Positions 22,963 to 35,175 of a stretch of 64,000 bases of DNA are shown one piece after another (position 1 is the first letter of the stretch; every line of letters begins with the position of its first letter). Below the pieces are notes generated by a model, which did no database searches, was not told where the DNA came from, and worked only from the letters and a program-made list of their open reading frames with translations. Source of the stretch: Sorex araneus (taxonomy: Eukaryota > Chordata > Mammalia > Eulipotyphla > Soricidae); NCBI RefSeq assembly GCF_027595985.1, contig NC_073302.1, positions 398,026,310-398,090,309 on the forward strand, written 5' to 3'. A program made the position numbers and the translations under genes.

Positions 22963-23190
22963 GGCCAGTGAGATAGCTCCAGGATTAGGGAATCTGGCAC
23001 CTGACCCTGGTTTGATTCCCTGGCATTGAATAGCCCCCGGAGCAATGGCAGTGGTGCCTCAGGTGGTCCCTGGCCCCACAGGGCCTACAGCAGTGTGTCT
23101 TCTGGCACTAGCATCAAATTATCCAGCTCTCTTGGTTGAGTATTGCCTGGAAGGCCTTTTTTGTCCCCTGAGCACTGCTTGGGATGTTTC
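22963..23190 (+). mobile_element. SINE-A-related copy, plus strand
   Basis: GGGCCAGTGAGATAGCTCCA, GGTTTGATTCCCTGGCATTG, and a GC-rich body ending before TTTTTTGTCCCC. Confidence 0.65.
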
Positions 23191-23308
23191 ATAATTTAAA
23201 ATGTAGGAATACACAAACACTAGACATGGAGGCGAAACTGTCCAATATGAAAAAGTGTAAAACTTATTCACAACACAAATGTATATAATCAATTTCTGTT
23301 TATCCAAC

Positions 23309-23544
23309 AGTGGCACTGTAGCACTGTCATCCAGTTGTTCATCGATTTGCTCGAGCGGGCACCAGTAACATCTCCTTTGTGAGGTTTGTTGTTACTGTTT
23401 TTGGCATATTGAATACTCCAAGGGTAGCTTGCCAGGGGATACTTTTGGTAGCTTGCTGGGGTTTCCAAGAGGGATAGAGGAATCGAACCCGGGTTGGCCA
23501 CGTGCAAGGCAAATGCCCTACCTGTTGTACTATCGCTCCAGTCC
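23309..23544 (-). mobile_element. SINE-B copy, near full length
   Basis: Minus strand: tail GCACTGTCATCCAGTTGTTC at left, head GCCCTACCTGTTGTACTATC and GCTCCAGTCC at right. The tRNA-derived head is the same as in SINE-A. A palindromic element starts right after it. Confidence 0.85.
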
Positions 23545-23545
23545 T

Positions 23546-23739
23546 ATGTTTAGCATAACCTTTTTGGGGCCTCTGTAATTGTGTGTTAAAATTTCTTGTG
23601 TGTCAAAAATTCTTGTTGACAAAGAATTTCTAGTTATATATCTAGTTATATATATAAAAGATATCCACCAGTATATCTAGAAATTCTTCGTTAATACACA
23701 CACACAATTACAGAGACCCCAAAAGGTTATACTAAACAT
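23546..23739. repeat. 194-bp palindromic element
   Basis: The left arm starts ATGTTTAGCATAACC and reads CTGTAATTGTGTGTTAA; its reverse complement ends the element (ATTACAGAGACCCC, then GGTTATACTAAACAT). Inner AAGAATTTCTAG and CTAGAAATTCTT extend the symmetry. The centre is TA-rich. It begins 2 bp after a SINE-B head. Confidence 0.75.
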
Positions 23740-24122
23740 AAGTTGTAATAATGTCTTCACAAATCTGTGACTATACTGAAAATTGAATCATGGTATTTAA
23801 ATAGGCATATTTTGTGTTAGGCAAATTGTTTTGCAATGAGAATTTTTTTTTAAATGTAAGGAAGAAGTGTGGTAATTCAGAACTTAAATCAATAAAATAG
23901 TTTGAATATTTTGAAGATGTAGATGTATCTTATTTTTAACATTGCTTTGAATCACTATTAATTTTCTTCCTAGGTAGAATACATTATCACTAAATTTAAA
24001 AAAAAAAGAAGAATGTCTTTGGAAAATCTTACATTGGCAGAGATTCTTGTAAATAGTTATCAAAATCCTTTCAAATAACAAAAACAGTACTGAAGAAATA
24101 AACCCTTGATAAAATAACAATA

Positions 24123-24300
24123 GAGTTGGTGAGACAGCTCGAAGAACTGGAGCATGTACTCTGCATGTCGGAAGCCTAAATTTGATCTATGGCACTGTGT
24201 AGTTCCCAAAGCAACAAGTCTGAAGTAGCCCCTGAGCACCACCAGGTGAGGCCTGAAACAACCCCCAACACTGCCCAAACCTAAAGAAACAAAAAAGAAG
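24123..24300 (+). mobile_element. SINE-A-related copy, plus strand
   Basis: GTTGGTGAGACAGCTCGAAG, CCCTGAGCACCACCAGGTGA and an A-rich end AAAGAAACAAAAAAG. Confidence 0.6.
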
Positions 24301-26103
24301 AGTAACATTAAAGTATAACTTACCTTGAGGAATAATTGTGAATTTACTACTTAGAAGTTCTCTGCATGCATTCAAAACACAGGAATTAATATTTGCATAT
24401 GTAGATACATTTTATTCAGATTTTCTTAATGAGGGTATTAAATATTTGTGATTTTAATGCATTTTATTTCAAGAAACATTACAAAATATGAAATGCTTCT
24501 TTCTTTTTGGAAATAGTCATGGACTAATTTTCGTGACTAATCTATTTAGATCACCTACTGAAGTGAGAGAAAGCAGAAAGATTTGGGAGCAGATAGGTAA
24601 ATTCAAGATACAGGTGAATATAAATGTAAGCCTTTAGGATATATGGTAGCATCACTCATATTACACTTAAATCTTTACAGATCACTTTCATGACACAGAT
24701 TAACCCTAGTAAGATGTTGATAACATTTTCCAGAATGAACAGGCTGAGGTGAATCTATTTTAGAATTTAAGAAGTAAGAATGGTAAGTAACTGCTAGTTA
24801 AACACTAAACAAACTCATTATTTCTCCAGATAGCTGCGACCTGCTTTGCTCTGCTGCCTGACTTTCAGGAGGTTATTTTTCTTACTCATTTTAAACTTGA
24901 TTCTGGAACATGATTTCCCTCCAACCCCTTCCCTGTAGGCATTCTGCCAAACCTTAATAAATTTAGTGCGGTCTGACAAGTCTGTTTATATTTTTTGAAC
25001 TATGAAGATCAGGGGTTCCTAGAGTAGATGTGAAAAGAGTGTAAGGTGTCATTTAGTTAATTTAAAACATATTATTGGACAATAATTCTTGATCCTGATG
25101 GTATCGCACTTAAATTTTATTCCAGTTGAAAAACAGATCTCTATTTTTAAATGTGGGTAAATGTTTCAAAGGCTTTTCTATGTGATTTACATATCTGTAG
25201 TTTTTTAAAAAATTCCAACTCTCATTTTTCTTATTGATACAAACTTTTTCCAATTATGTTGGATTAAATTTTTAAAACTAAACAGTCTATGACCAAATGT
25301 TGCTCTCTAAATATTCCATAATCAAATTATATGTAAATATATGAGCTGACATAATTTTATAAGCACGAGTTAAAGAATGGATTACATGGGAAAAATAACA
25401 CTTTAAAATCACTGCATTTATGAGGATTTATTATGTGGGAATAGTTTTACTACATCATTTTAATACTGCCATAAAATATATTTATGTACATTTTATATTT
25501 TTATTATTCCTAAATTTTTACAAAGTATGTAATAGAATTTTCACAAGGCTGCTGGAAGAAGTGATACTTAGTGGATGCTGAGAGACCATAGTGAACAAAA
25601 CAAATGTGGAGACAGAAAATTGGCATTTTAATAGAAATAATACACTCTTCTCCCTACAGTACTAAGCTCAGGGGTTATTTTGAAGATTAAATTATATGTT
25701 GTTATATAAAATTATTTTCCCCAATTGTGAACATAAAGGATCTGTCAATAGATGGTAGACTCTTTATTATTAGATTAAGTCCAATGGACATTTCTTTGGA
25801 TAAATAGATCAGAATTCTCTTTTGATAAAATTGGATCATGTTTATGGTGTTCCTCTTTTGAATTTGGAGATTTAAGAAGGCATACTAAGATCTAAGAGTC
25901 ACTTAATGAAAGGACTATAATGAGGCAAATCACTTGAAGAAGCAGTCCACATCTTTCCATATTTGAAAAGATATAGGCTTAAATTCTTTGGCTCTGAGAG
26001 AGAGTGAGAGAAAATTTAGCCTAACAGAATATATACAAGCTTTAAGATAGTAGATTTAGGTGAATACAAAAGAGAATTAGCACACACAAATACGTACACA
26101 TTG
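24301..26103. other. Intergenic, no gene or repeat recognised
   Basis: AT-rich, apparently unique sequence. A MIR-like trace may lie near 25650-25700. No exon seen. Confidence 0.55.
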
Positions 26104-26114
26104 CACATTAATAA

Positions 26115-26561
26115 TAAGTGTACTGTCACTGTCACTGTCATCCCATTGCTCATTGATTTGCTCGAAGGGCACCAGTAATATCTCCACCGTGAGACTTGTT
26201 ACTGTTTTTGGCATATCCAATATGCCATGGGTAGCTTGCCAGGCTCTGCCGAGGGGGCGAGGTACTCTCCGTAGCTTCCAGAGCTCTCCACGAGGGGCAG
26301 AGGAATCAAACCCGGGTGGATAGCACAGTTAATTAACAGTTAACTGGAAATTGTTCATATCAGGGTCAATATGTGATTGTGAAACAGGCGACTGACAGCA
26401 CCCACACTCCTTGTCTGCTGACCATCTCCAGGGCACTCAGCTGTCTGTGATGACCCAAACAGGGGTTGTGGCCAAGGGTCTGTGGGCCCCTGGGCTGGGA
26501 GACAGGAGCTGTACCCATCAGGACACGTCACCGTCTTTCTGTCGCACTAAGTGTGCTAGCA
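26115..26561 (-). mobile_element. Chimeric SINE-B with a 240-bp foreign 5' part
   Basis: One insertion bordered by CACATTAATAA at 26104-26114 and 26562-26572. The left 205 bp (minus strand) are SINE-B, from its GTCACTGTCACTGTCATCCC tail up to the B-box region. The right 240 bp are GC-rich sequence of unknown origin (for example CAGGGCACTCAGCTGTCTGT). The single duplication shows that both parts entered together, as expected from template switching during reverse transcription. Confidence 0.65.
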
Positions 26562-26572
26562 CACATTAATAA

Positions 26573-29194
26573 CTTTCTAAAATAATGGTATATATCCTGT
26601 TTTTGAAAAATGAAAAAGAAAAATGACTACTAGTTGAAGTCATTAGTACAAGTAATCACTAATAGTTGATTACTAGTTTGAATAATTACAGATGTAAGGG
26701 TAAATTAATATCAATGTTTGATTTCAACAGTGAAGAAACTTATAGACAATAATAGAGTTCTGGAATAAAACAGAAAATGGTACAGTTATAGACAAGGGTT
26801 CAGAGAGTCCTGAGTAATGAATGACTAAGTAATCCATATTGCCACCTACCAGATGGAGAGATATCAGTTATATTATTAATGGGTATATTTTTCTTGCTCA
26901 CATTTTGCTCAAATTCAAATTAGAAGAAAACCTGTCATCACACAATTGTACAGTCTCTACTCTTTTTCTTGGGAGAGGTTAGTAACATAGAGTATAGAAG
27001 CAAAAATACTTAAATTCCAGACCAACATTTGCCATAATTAGGCATAGGTAATTTAGCATGTTATCTTATTTGTAAAGTACAACTAAAAACACTTACATAT
27101 ATGTTTATCATGAGTTAAAAAATATTAAAATTATGAAATGTGGAAAGTGCTTAGAATGTGCTCTAATAAATGCTTATAATTTATGATCTACCTTTCTTCA
27201 TTTTAATTGTTTACAACAAAATCAATGAGAAGTAACATGATGATTTCTTATACACATCTTAAATTAATCAGAATGGTGTTTTGGGTTATTGTATAACCTG
27301 AAAACAGTGAAACCAGTAAGTTTGCGGGAACTGGAAATATTAAATATGATTACGTAGTCATTATAGTGGTCAAAAAGACAGAATATCCCAGAGAGAAAGG
27401 AAGAGAACAAACTCAACTCTAAACACTTTTAAAAATATCATAGAAAATGTAATAGAAGGGAAGAAAATGCAAAATTAATGTGAAAATTAATGTGAAAGTA
27501 CATGAAAGAACTCTAGATAGGTCTAGTGGTTCTCTCAGGCTGTCATAGTCAAGCTTATTGGTAGAAGAGAGTTTCTCTTTTGTATATGGATCATGTCTCC
27601 TATTTCTTTCTATGACCTCATATCTATTAGTACATCAAGCACTCAAAGATTATTAGTGTCATTTTCCGGCAGGTGCAAGAATTGGAGTAGATTTTAACAT
27701 ATGATTTATGTTTGCAATAACATGTGTAAATATAACAGTCATCCAAGACCTAGTAAGTGGGCCAATAGAGAGGAGGGAGGGGAGGATAAAAACATTTTCA
27801 GTTACCCTCTTTACAGCCACAGATCTTAAAGAATGTGGCCAGGAGTCTGAGTGAAACTTGGTACACTTTATGTCATTTCTATATCTATTTTTCTGCTAAA
27901 ATAAGATAACATTTTACTTCCTAAGTAGGTAAGTTCTTTGGCATTATTTTTGCAGGGCTACATTAATTTTTTAGTTACATTTTACATAAGAACTTTGAAT
28001 TTGCATCCCAGAGGAGAGTCTGGAAAGCCTTAGGGTATCAGATAAACTTGAGCTGGAGAAGTGCCAGACAATAAAGGTCTCCAACAAGAATAATATTAGT
28101 TGTAAAACCCTCCTTCCTTAGGAATCTGAATAGATAAAGGGAAAGACAGTTTTGCAACTTCCCCTTTCAAAGATACAGATCTCTGTCTTTCAAAACAGCA
28201 CTATTGTTTGCTAATCTTCCTGCTATGTCAAGTGTAATTTTTGTGCTTTCTCCTGATTACTTGAATAAACAGCACATTGCAAAATGTTTCTCTCTGTCTC
28301 TCTGAGAGCAGTTAATGCATCACTGGGGGAAAGAGAGAAACCACGCTGAGGTTAAGATCACCATCAAGATCTAAGTATGACAAGAAGATTACAAAAAAAA
28401 TCGTTAGGACAGAAATCACTCCATCAAGATTTTTTGATCACTTACTTACTAAGCATAGAAACAGGGAATTTGGAAAAGCATAAGAAAACACTGGGCTTAA
28501 CTTCTATTATAAAGAGTTTACAAACTGCTCAGGAAGACACACACATTGGTTTTTGTTGCTTTTATAACGTATCATGATAAACCTGATGCCTTGTAATCAT
28601 GTAAATAAAGTCTTTTTGTTAGTGCAGGTCAGAAGTCTGATAAGGGTCTCACTAGGATCCAATGAAGATGAAAGCAAGACACTGATCCATCTGGAAGCTC
28701 TAATGGACAAACTTTTTTCTTACCTTTTTCATTTTCTAGAGGCCAAGCAAATTCCTCAGGTGGAGCCTCTTTCCTTCACCTCTAAAATCAGTAACTTGCA
28801 TTTCTGTGACCTTTCTTCAGTTATGTATCTTTCAGCTTGTCTGTCTCTGTCTTCCCTCTCTGAGTACAACTTCTAGGATTTAAAGATAGGTTGTATGATT
28901 TAAAGGACTCATATGATAGATAGGCCCAAGTGGATAACTCAGGATAATCCTTCATTTTAAAAGCCTTAAGCTTAATCATGTGTGCAAAGTTCTTTCTGCT
29001 AATGCTTAAGGTAACAAATCCATGAGCTCAAGCATTAGAGCAGAAACATCTTTAGGAGCTATTCTTCTGCCTACTTGTGAAACATTTTCAGCAAGTAGCT
29101 AAGGAAGCAAAGGCTTAATAAATGGAAGAGAGGTGTATAAAGCAATGAGTTAAAAAAATGATGTAAGAATCTCAACAAGTGACTCAAGTGACCC
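26573..29194. other. Intergenic, mostly unrecognised
   Basis: A probable minus-strand MIR at 27050-27185 (AAAGTGCTTAGAATGTGCTC, AATAAATGCTTATAAT) and otherwise unique AT-rich DNA. Short open frames at 28.4-28.9 kb have no recognisable domain or codon signal and are not called. Confidence 0.55.
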
Positions 29195-29195
29195 A

Positions 29196-29515
29196 AAGGT
29201 CTGGAGTGTAAATTCTTGTGTAGAAGCCGTGGGTTTTCTCCCTGGCATCTCATTAGTCCCTTAGTACCATTGGGAGTCCACCACTCCCCTGGCCCCTACC
29301 TCCCCTCCCCCAAAACATACTCATATTGCTGGGTGTGCCCATCTCACAAGGTAACTGAGACCTGGGATGTAGGTCCAAAGGCTGGAGAGCATGCTTTACA
29401 TATGGGAGACAGATTCAACACCAGCACCACGTATCTCTCTGGTCACTGCTTGTTCACACCTGAGGAGACCCAAAGCACTACTAAGTGCCAGTGGGAAAAT
29501 AAAAAAGAAGAAAAA
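29196..29515 (+). mobile_element. Two old SINEs in tandem, plus strand
   Basis: The first begins AAAGGTCTGGAGTGTAAATT and the second AAAGGCTGGAGAGCATGCTT (29376). The second ends in GAAAATAAAAAAGAAG. Both show SINE head and body order with many changes. Confidence 0.55.
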
Positions 29516-30057
29516 TATATCAAATTTCCTGGAAAAAGCTATCACTTGTCATATATACAAGTTTTGCCTGTGGCTACAGAAATAACTGCTTAAACTCAAA
29601 AGATGTCAAGTCAGAAGGAAAAGGCAGTGGAACATCATATGACTGAAGCCCAGTCATGAACAATTTTGTAACTGTGTATCTCATGGTGTGCTTGCTTTTA
29701 AATCTCAGAATGCTGGCTGTTGATGGGATTACACGGCACCTGGGGGCAGTCCCTGGGTGTGACCACCTAGCTACTGGGAAATGGGAAATCTGGGCCGAGG
29801 AGGCCCAGTCCCGATCCGAGCTGGCTTGGAGGTCTCAGCCCCGGGTCCCACACACCTGGGTTCCTCTGCCAGTACCTTCATGCGTGAGGCTTGTCCAAAC
29901 ATGTGGAGAGGTTCCTTGAGCATGGCTGTGGCTAGACTTTGGAGGTCTTTGGCTGCTGGGAGATCTGCTTGGGACGAGGAGGGAAGCTGAAACCCATCCT
30001 CTCCGAGGGGTCCCGGGGAAGACAGCCAGGCGCATGGGCAATAGACTCTCTTATATC

Positions 30058-30235
30058 ATTTTTTTTTTTTGCTTTTTTGGGTCACACCCAGCGATGCTCA
30101 GGGGTTACTCCTGGCTTTGCATTCAGGAATTACTCCTGGCAGTGCTTGGAGGACCATATGGGATGCCAGGGATCGAACCCGAGTCGGCCGTGTGCAAGGC
30201 AAACGCCCTACCCGCTGTGCTATCGCTCTGGCCCC
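30058..30235 (-). mobile_element. SINE-A copy nested in the U-V element
   Basis: Minus strand, flanked by GACTCTCTTATATC (30044-30057) and GACTCTCTGATATC (30236-30249). It therefore postdates the U-V element. Confidence 0.9.
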
Positions 30236-30496
30236 GACTCTCTGATATCTTATAGCCTACTTTTCCCTCTGGGAGAACCTGGCAAACTACCAGGAGTTTC
30301 CTGCCCACATGGGAGAGCCTTGCAAGGTCTTCATGGTGTATTAATATGCCAAAACCAGTAACAAGCTGGGTCTCATTCCCCTGACCCTGAAAGAGCCTCC
30401 AATGCAACATCGTTGGGAAGGACGAGTAAAGAGAGGCTTCTAAAATCTCAGGGCTAGGATGAATGGAGATATTACTGAGACCACTTGAGAAATTTG

Positions 30497-31645
30497 TGTG
30501 TGTGTGTGAGTGTTATTTATTTATTTATTTATTTTAACTTTTTATTAAATCACCATGTGGAAAGTTGCAAAGTTCTCAGGTTTATGTCTCAGTTATACAA
30601 TATTCAAACACCCATCCCTTCACCAGTGCCCATATTCCACCACCAAAACCCCCAGTATACCCCCTGCCCCCACCCCCCACCCCCTACTGTATAACTAATG
30701 AATTTCACTTCATTTTCTCTTTACCTTGATTACGTTCCATATTTCAACACAAAACTCACTATTGTTGTCGGAGTTTCCACCCAAGAAAGACAACCCTACT
30801 ACCAAGGAAGCATTTGATAATTAGTTTTCCATTGCTGGGAATGAAGAGATATGTAGCCCCACTGCTCCAAGTACATAACTCTTTTTTTTTCTTTTTCTTT
30901 TTCCTTTCTCCCCCCCTCATCCCCCTTCCCGCGCCTCATAGTATGGGTACGCCACGCCGAGTTTCTCCCTGAAAATGGGAAACAACCTGGAAAGAGGGAT
31001 ATTTCCTCTTCTCGGCTGGTGTGGGGCTTTTGCTTAGTTCACAGTCCAGAGAGGTGGCTGCTACATTAAAAACCTTGAATATTTCAACAAAAACTCACTG
31101 TTATTATTTGGAGTTTCCCCCCCAAGTCAGACCTGTTCAAAAGGAACCGTTTCACATTGCTGACAATTATAGATGTTAAGTCACACAGACGCTGTTGCGT
31201 CCGTGCGGTTTTGGATTTCTGTATAAAGTCCAGGGAAAACTCTGCCAGAAATTTCATAGCCCAGCTCACAGTCCCAGTGCATTGCTGTAAGAATTCTCTG
31301 GAATCAAAATCTTTAGGCGCAGAGGGTCTCTTTCACTCTCAGCAGCTCCGAATTTATCTGGGCCGAGGGCGTGCCGGTTACACCCCCTTCCCATGAGTCC
31401 CTAGGAGCCCCAAGTGTAAAAATCAAATACCTCTGGGTTAGGACTCTTAGAAGATGGTGCCTGCCATGTGGGTGCCGCCGTCACCGCCGTTTTTCCATGC
31501 AGGAAGACAGGATGGGGAGGGAAGATCCACCCCCGGGCAGTACAGAGTTGTAGCCCACTTCACAGTCCCAGTGCATTGCTATTAGAAGCTGCACTGGATG
31601 TGTTAGGTCTCTGGAAACAAAGTCTTTAGGCGCAGAGGGTCCCCG
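30497..31645 (-). mobile_element. Poly(A) retroelement, longer copy of the 20.6 kb family, nested in another element
   Basis: An 1149-bp minus-strand insertion bordered by a perfect 13-bp duplication CTTGAGAAATTTG (30484-30496 and 31646-31658). The T-rich left end (ATTTATTTATTTATTTTAAC, then TTTATTAAATCACCATG) is the A-tail side. Its 3' half matches the element at 20593. Its 5' part carries a direct repeat about 295 bp apart, with shared CAGTCCCAGTGCATTGCT (31271 and 31565) and TCTTTAGGCGCAGAGGGT (31312 and 31623). No credible protein. Confidence 0.75.
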
Positions 31646-31756
31646 CTTGAGAAATTTGACGATCATGGTGATTCAATAAAAATTCTTTTAAGAAAATATT
31701 TAGATATAAATTTAGGCTTCATGTTAAATATAAATGTTGCTATAATTATCAAAAAT

Positions 31757-31930
31757 ATTCTAGGGAATGGAGAGATATTATAGGAGGTAAAGTGTGTGTC
31801 TGCATGCAACTCAGCCCATTTTGAATCCCAGCATCACAATGATTCCTTAAGTATGGCTAAAGATCACTCTTGTGCACAGAGCTAAGAGAAGCCCATGAAC
31901 ACTGATACATGTGTCCCTAAAATTACCCTC
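31757..31930 (+). mobile_element. Old SINE, plus strand
   Basis: GAATGGAGAGATATTATAGG, TTTTGAATCCCAGCATCAC and CTTGTGCACAGAGCTAAGAG. Confidence 0.55.
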
Positions 31931-32310
31931 TTGAATCTAATATGAAAGCATACTAATAGTTACTATAATTCAAACTATATGCCAATAAGATATGTATTTG
32001 AATTGAAATTAATCTTAATAGAAAATAAGTTTACATGGGATTTATAGTTTTTGTCTTAAATTATATCTAAGGATGTCTATAAGAGAATGAGGGATCTTTG
32101 AAGCTTCTGAAAAAGTGAGCTTTTGGTTTCGTTTGCAATTTGATAGACTTTCAGCACTTACACATATAGAAATCTACTAAATGGAAAGATGACTTTTCTT
32201 AGAGTAGCTTGTGGTGATCATAATGTCAAGGGTAGATACATGTAACTATGTGCATAAGAGTAAATGGTAGATTGCTGTTTGAAGACACATGTCAAACATT
32301 TTATATATAT

Positions 32311-32560
32311 CAGCATGTCTGTAGCACTGTTGTTGCGTTGTTCATCGATTTGCTTGAGCGGACACCAGTAATGCCTCATTGTAAAACTTGTTACTGTTTT
32401 TGGCATATTGAATATGCCATGGGTAGCTTGCCAGGCTCTGCCGTGTGGGCATTATACTGTCGGTAGCTTGCTGGGATCTCTGAGAGGGACAGAGGAATCA
32501 AACTCAGGTTGGCCCCATGCAAGGCAAACACCCTACCCACTGTGCTATCACTCCGGTCCC
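32311..32560 (-). mobile_element. SINE-B copy, full length
   Basis: Minus strand, GTTGTTGCGTTGTTCATCGA to CTATCACTCCGGTCCC, between ATATATAT at 32303-32310 and 32561-32568. Body motif GGCATATTGAATATGCC present. Confidence 0.85.
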
Positions 32561-32568
32561 ATATATAT

Positions 32569-33693
32569 TAGGTGAAAATAGATAATCCCATTCATTTTCC
32601 AGAATCTACATTGCTATCCAGAGTCTAAATTGCTGTTGGCTACTAGGGCATGCTGAGACTGCAAATAAACTTAATTGAAAGGTGAACAATATCTACTCAA
32701 TCATGTTTGCTTTAGAATTGAATATAAAATGAGTGACTGATTGAATAGTTTGAAAATAAAAATATTCAGTTAATATTTTAGTACTGGGAAACTGAGTTAA
32801 TATGGATCCTTTGGACAAAGCATGATGATTTTTAATCTCTTTTTTACTGCTAGAATGGAACAAAGCACATATGTTGTTAGTTTCTGGATGCTATATTTCC
32901 CTTAAGTAACTTTAAGAAGGAATTATTTTAATGACATTTATCCAGGCAAAAAGCCAATGCAAAGTTGTGTATGCCCAAAGCTTTTTACATTCTAAAATAT
33001 CAAATTATTTTACTTATATATACTCTTTTTACCAGTAATATTTAATAACATAAAAATTCTATGGTTTTTCCTGCTTCACTAAATTAGTTAATACATAAAT
33101 ATGTACGAAAAACTTAAATTTATATTTAGTGGCACTTAAAATTCATTGTAAAATATTAAGACACTTTGGCTTAAATAACTGTTACACACTAAGGGGGTTT
33201 GTAATAAAGAAAACATACCAAAGTATGTCTTCACTATGCAATTTAATATAGGTATTTTCTATTTGAGATAGGAAAATGACCAATATAGTTATGGTGTATA
33301 AATGACCTGAATTATAAAATTATATAAAAGGTCACCTTCTGTTAAAATAATGTTCTCTTACACAGAGTCACCACTTGCTTGAAATTATACCTCTTCTATT
33401 CATGATACACATGATGCTTTGTTTAGAATTGAATGCAATGTTTGAGATGTTAAGCACCCTATGAAAGCCTGGGATGAAGGGACACATGGTCATGCACAAC
33501 TTCCAGTTTACTAGAATACAGTTGCATAATAAAAACCACACCTTCCTGCACATGCCAATATACAACTGTCATGAAAAACCCTGCAAGTGAGAAAATATGG
33601 TCTATCTGGGTGGTACACTGAATCCAGGAAATCTCCACCTCAGAGTCCTGCTCCTTCCCTGACCAATCCTGAATATTCAACCTTTACTAAACT
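32569..33693. other. Intergenic, nothing recognised
   Basis: AT-rich sequence, no coding or repeat signature seen. Confidence 0.5.
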
Positions 33694-33707
33694 TGCCCTG
33701 TTCTTTT

Positions 33708-33883
33708 TTTTTTTTTTTGGTTTCTGGGTCACACGCAGCGATGCACAGGGATTACTCCTGGCTCATGCACTCAGGAATCACTGCTGGTGGTGCTTGGTGG
33801 ACCATATGGGATGCTGGGAATCGAACCTGGGTCTGCTGCGTGCAAAGCAAATGCCCTACCCGCTGTGCTATTGCTCTAGCCCC
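33708..33883 (-). mobile_element. SINE-A copy, perfect 14-bp target duplication
   Basis: Minus strand between TGCCCTGTTCTTTT at 33694-33707 and 33884-33897. Young and well preserved. Confidence 0.92.
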
Positions 33884-34285
33884 TGCCCTGTTCTTTTACA
33901 ACACAATCTAGACATTTTTATAGAGATGGAACTACTCTCTGCAGTACCTGGCACCATGACTTCTAGTCAACTATTTATCTTAGTAAGATACCAGGGAGCT
34001 CAGTCTTGCCTCAGTATGCCTGCACTCTGACACTTGATCGTATACTGTTACATAACAAATTCTCTCTAGTCTTCGTTTCTCTGATTCATGTTTGAATTCT
34101 TTCCTATGGAGGTCAAAAGTACCTGCCACCTTGGTTTGGTCCTGACCTGGCACTTCCACATCATAATGACCAATGGTGATCTTAAATGTTCCAGTATCAA
34201 CAAGGATAATAACCAAAACTGAATTGTGTTTCTAAAGATTTCCCACATGCTATGCATGACTGTTCTTCAATTGTTAACATGATTG

Positions 34286-34380
34286 ATAGTTATGAAAAAA
34301 GTCCAGTACATAGTACAGTACTAGAGACTTTGTCTTGCATCTCTAGTACCCTAGACTTGATCCTCAGAACCACAAACAAT
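34286..34380 (+). mobile_element. Degenerate SINE with AAT-repeat tail
   Basis: AGTCCAGTACATAGTACAGT, CTAGACTTGATCCTCAGAAC, then an ATA run ending near 34393, next to a SINE-B insertion. Confidence 0.5.
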
Positions 34381-34403
34381 AATAATAATAATTATGAACT
34401 ATA

Positions 34404-34639
34404 GCACTGTCATCCTGTTGTTCATCGATTTTGCTTGAGCAGGGCACCAGTGATGTCTCCATTGTTACTGTTACTGTTTTTGGCATATCAAATACACCAT
34501 CAGTAGCTTGCCAGGGTCTGCCATGTGGGCAGGATACTCTCGGTAGCTTGCTTGGCTCTCCGAGAGGGACGGAGGAATCAAACTCTGGTCGGCCGCATGC
34601 AAGGCAAACACGCTACCCGCTGTACTATTGCTCCAGTCT
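34404..34639 (-). mobile_element. SINE-B copy, full length, perfect 13-bp target duplication
   Basis: Minus strand, flanked by ATTATGAACTATA at 34391-34403 and 34640-34652. Runs from GCACTGTCATCCTGTTGTTC to CTATTGCTCCAGTCT. A clean example of the family. Confidence 0.9.
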
Positions 34640-35175
34640 ATTATGAACTATACATAACTAAAATTAATGTAAACTTGCATAATTTTTTGTGGGTGTGAAA
34701 AGCAAATTAATTTTTGCAGGTTTTTTAGTTAAAGTGATAGCGTTAGGACTTGAACCAGCTGATTGACTTTGTACTTTCTGTATACATTATAAAACATTCA
34801 AACAAGACCATGAGAAGAACTGCTACATCATGGTGCTTTAGAGCTATAAATTGTGCACATTTTTTCCAAGCATCAATTAAACCCATCACAACCTTTTCTT
34901 TTGTGTAATGATTAGGATGATGAACCATAAGATATAATAATAGTGGATAGCTAGAAAGTTGCCTCTAGGAACTTTAAAATTTGTGATGAAAGAAACAAGG
35001 GGGAAATCAAAACTTAGAATAAGTATTGCTAACTTTAATTACATGAGGAATGCTAGGATAAATATTTTTGAAAAAGAGATTTTATTTTAAAATAAAATTT
35101 ATTTGTATTTTTGAAAACACATTTTAAAAGAGAGGCTGAAACCTCCCTCATTTAGTTAATAAAAACACAGAAAAT

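Larger units (their letters stand above)
29690..31680 (+). mobile_element. Composite 'U-V' element with RTE-like 3' tail, carrying two later insertions
   Basis: A plus-strand element: unit U (29690-30057, starting near ATGCTGGCTGTTGATGGGAT, shared with 9115-9456), then unit V (30236-30496 resuming at 31646), a long SINE-B variant ending near ACGATCATGGTGATTC. The SINE-A at 30058-30235 and the poly(A) element at 30497-31645 are nested inside, each with its own target duplication. About 630 bp remain without them. No ORF of note. I do not recognise U. Confidence 0.65.

Noticed and set aside
23546..23739. microRNA precursor
   Set aside because: The hairpin is far longer than a miRNA precursor and looks like an inverted duplication. 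Without small-RNA reads a miRNA call is not supportable.
28377..28876. Two adjacent short plus-strand frames of 66 and 100 codons
   Set aside because: No recognisable domain, splice pattern or codon signal. Frames of this size are expected by chance in 64 kb.
29939..30361. 140-codon frame and similar frames containing MLGIEP- or GCWESNPG-like strings in many places
   Set aside because: These strings recur wherever a SINE-A copy lies; they are translations of the SINE body, not a protein family.
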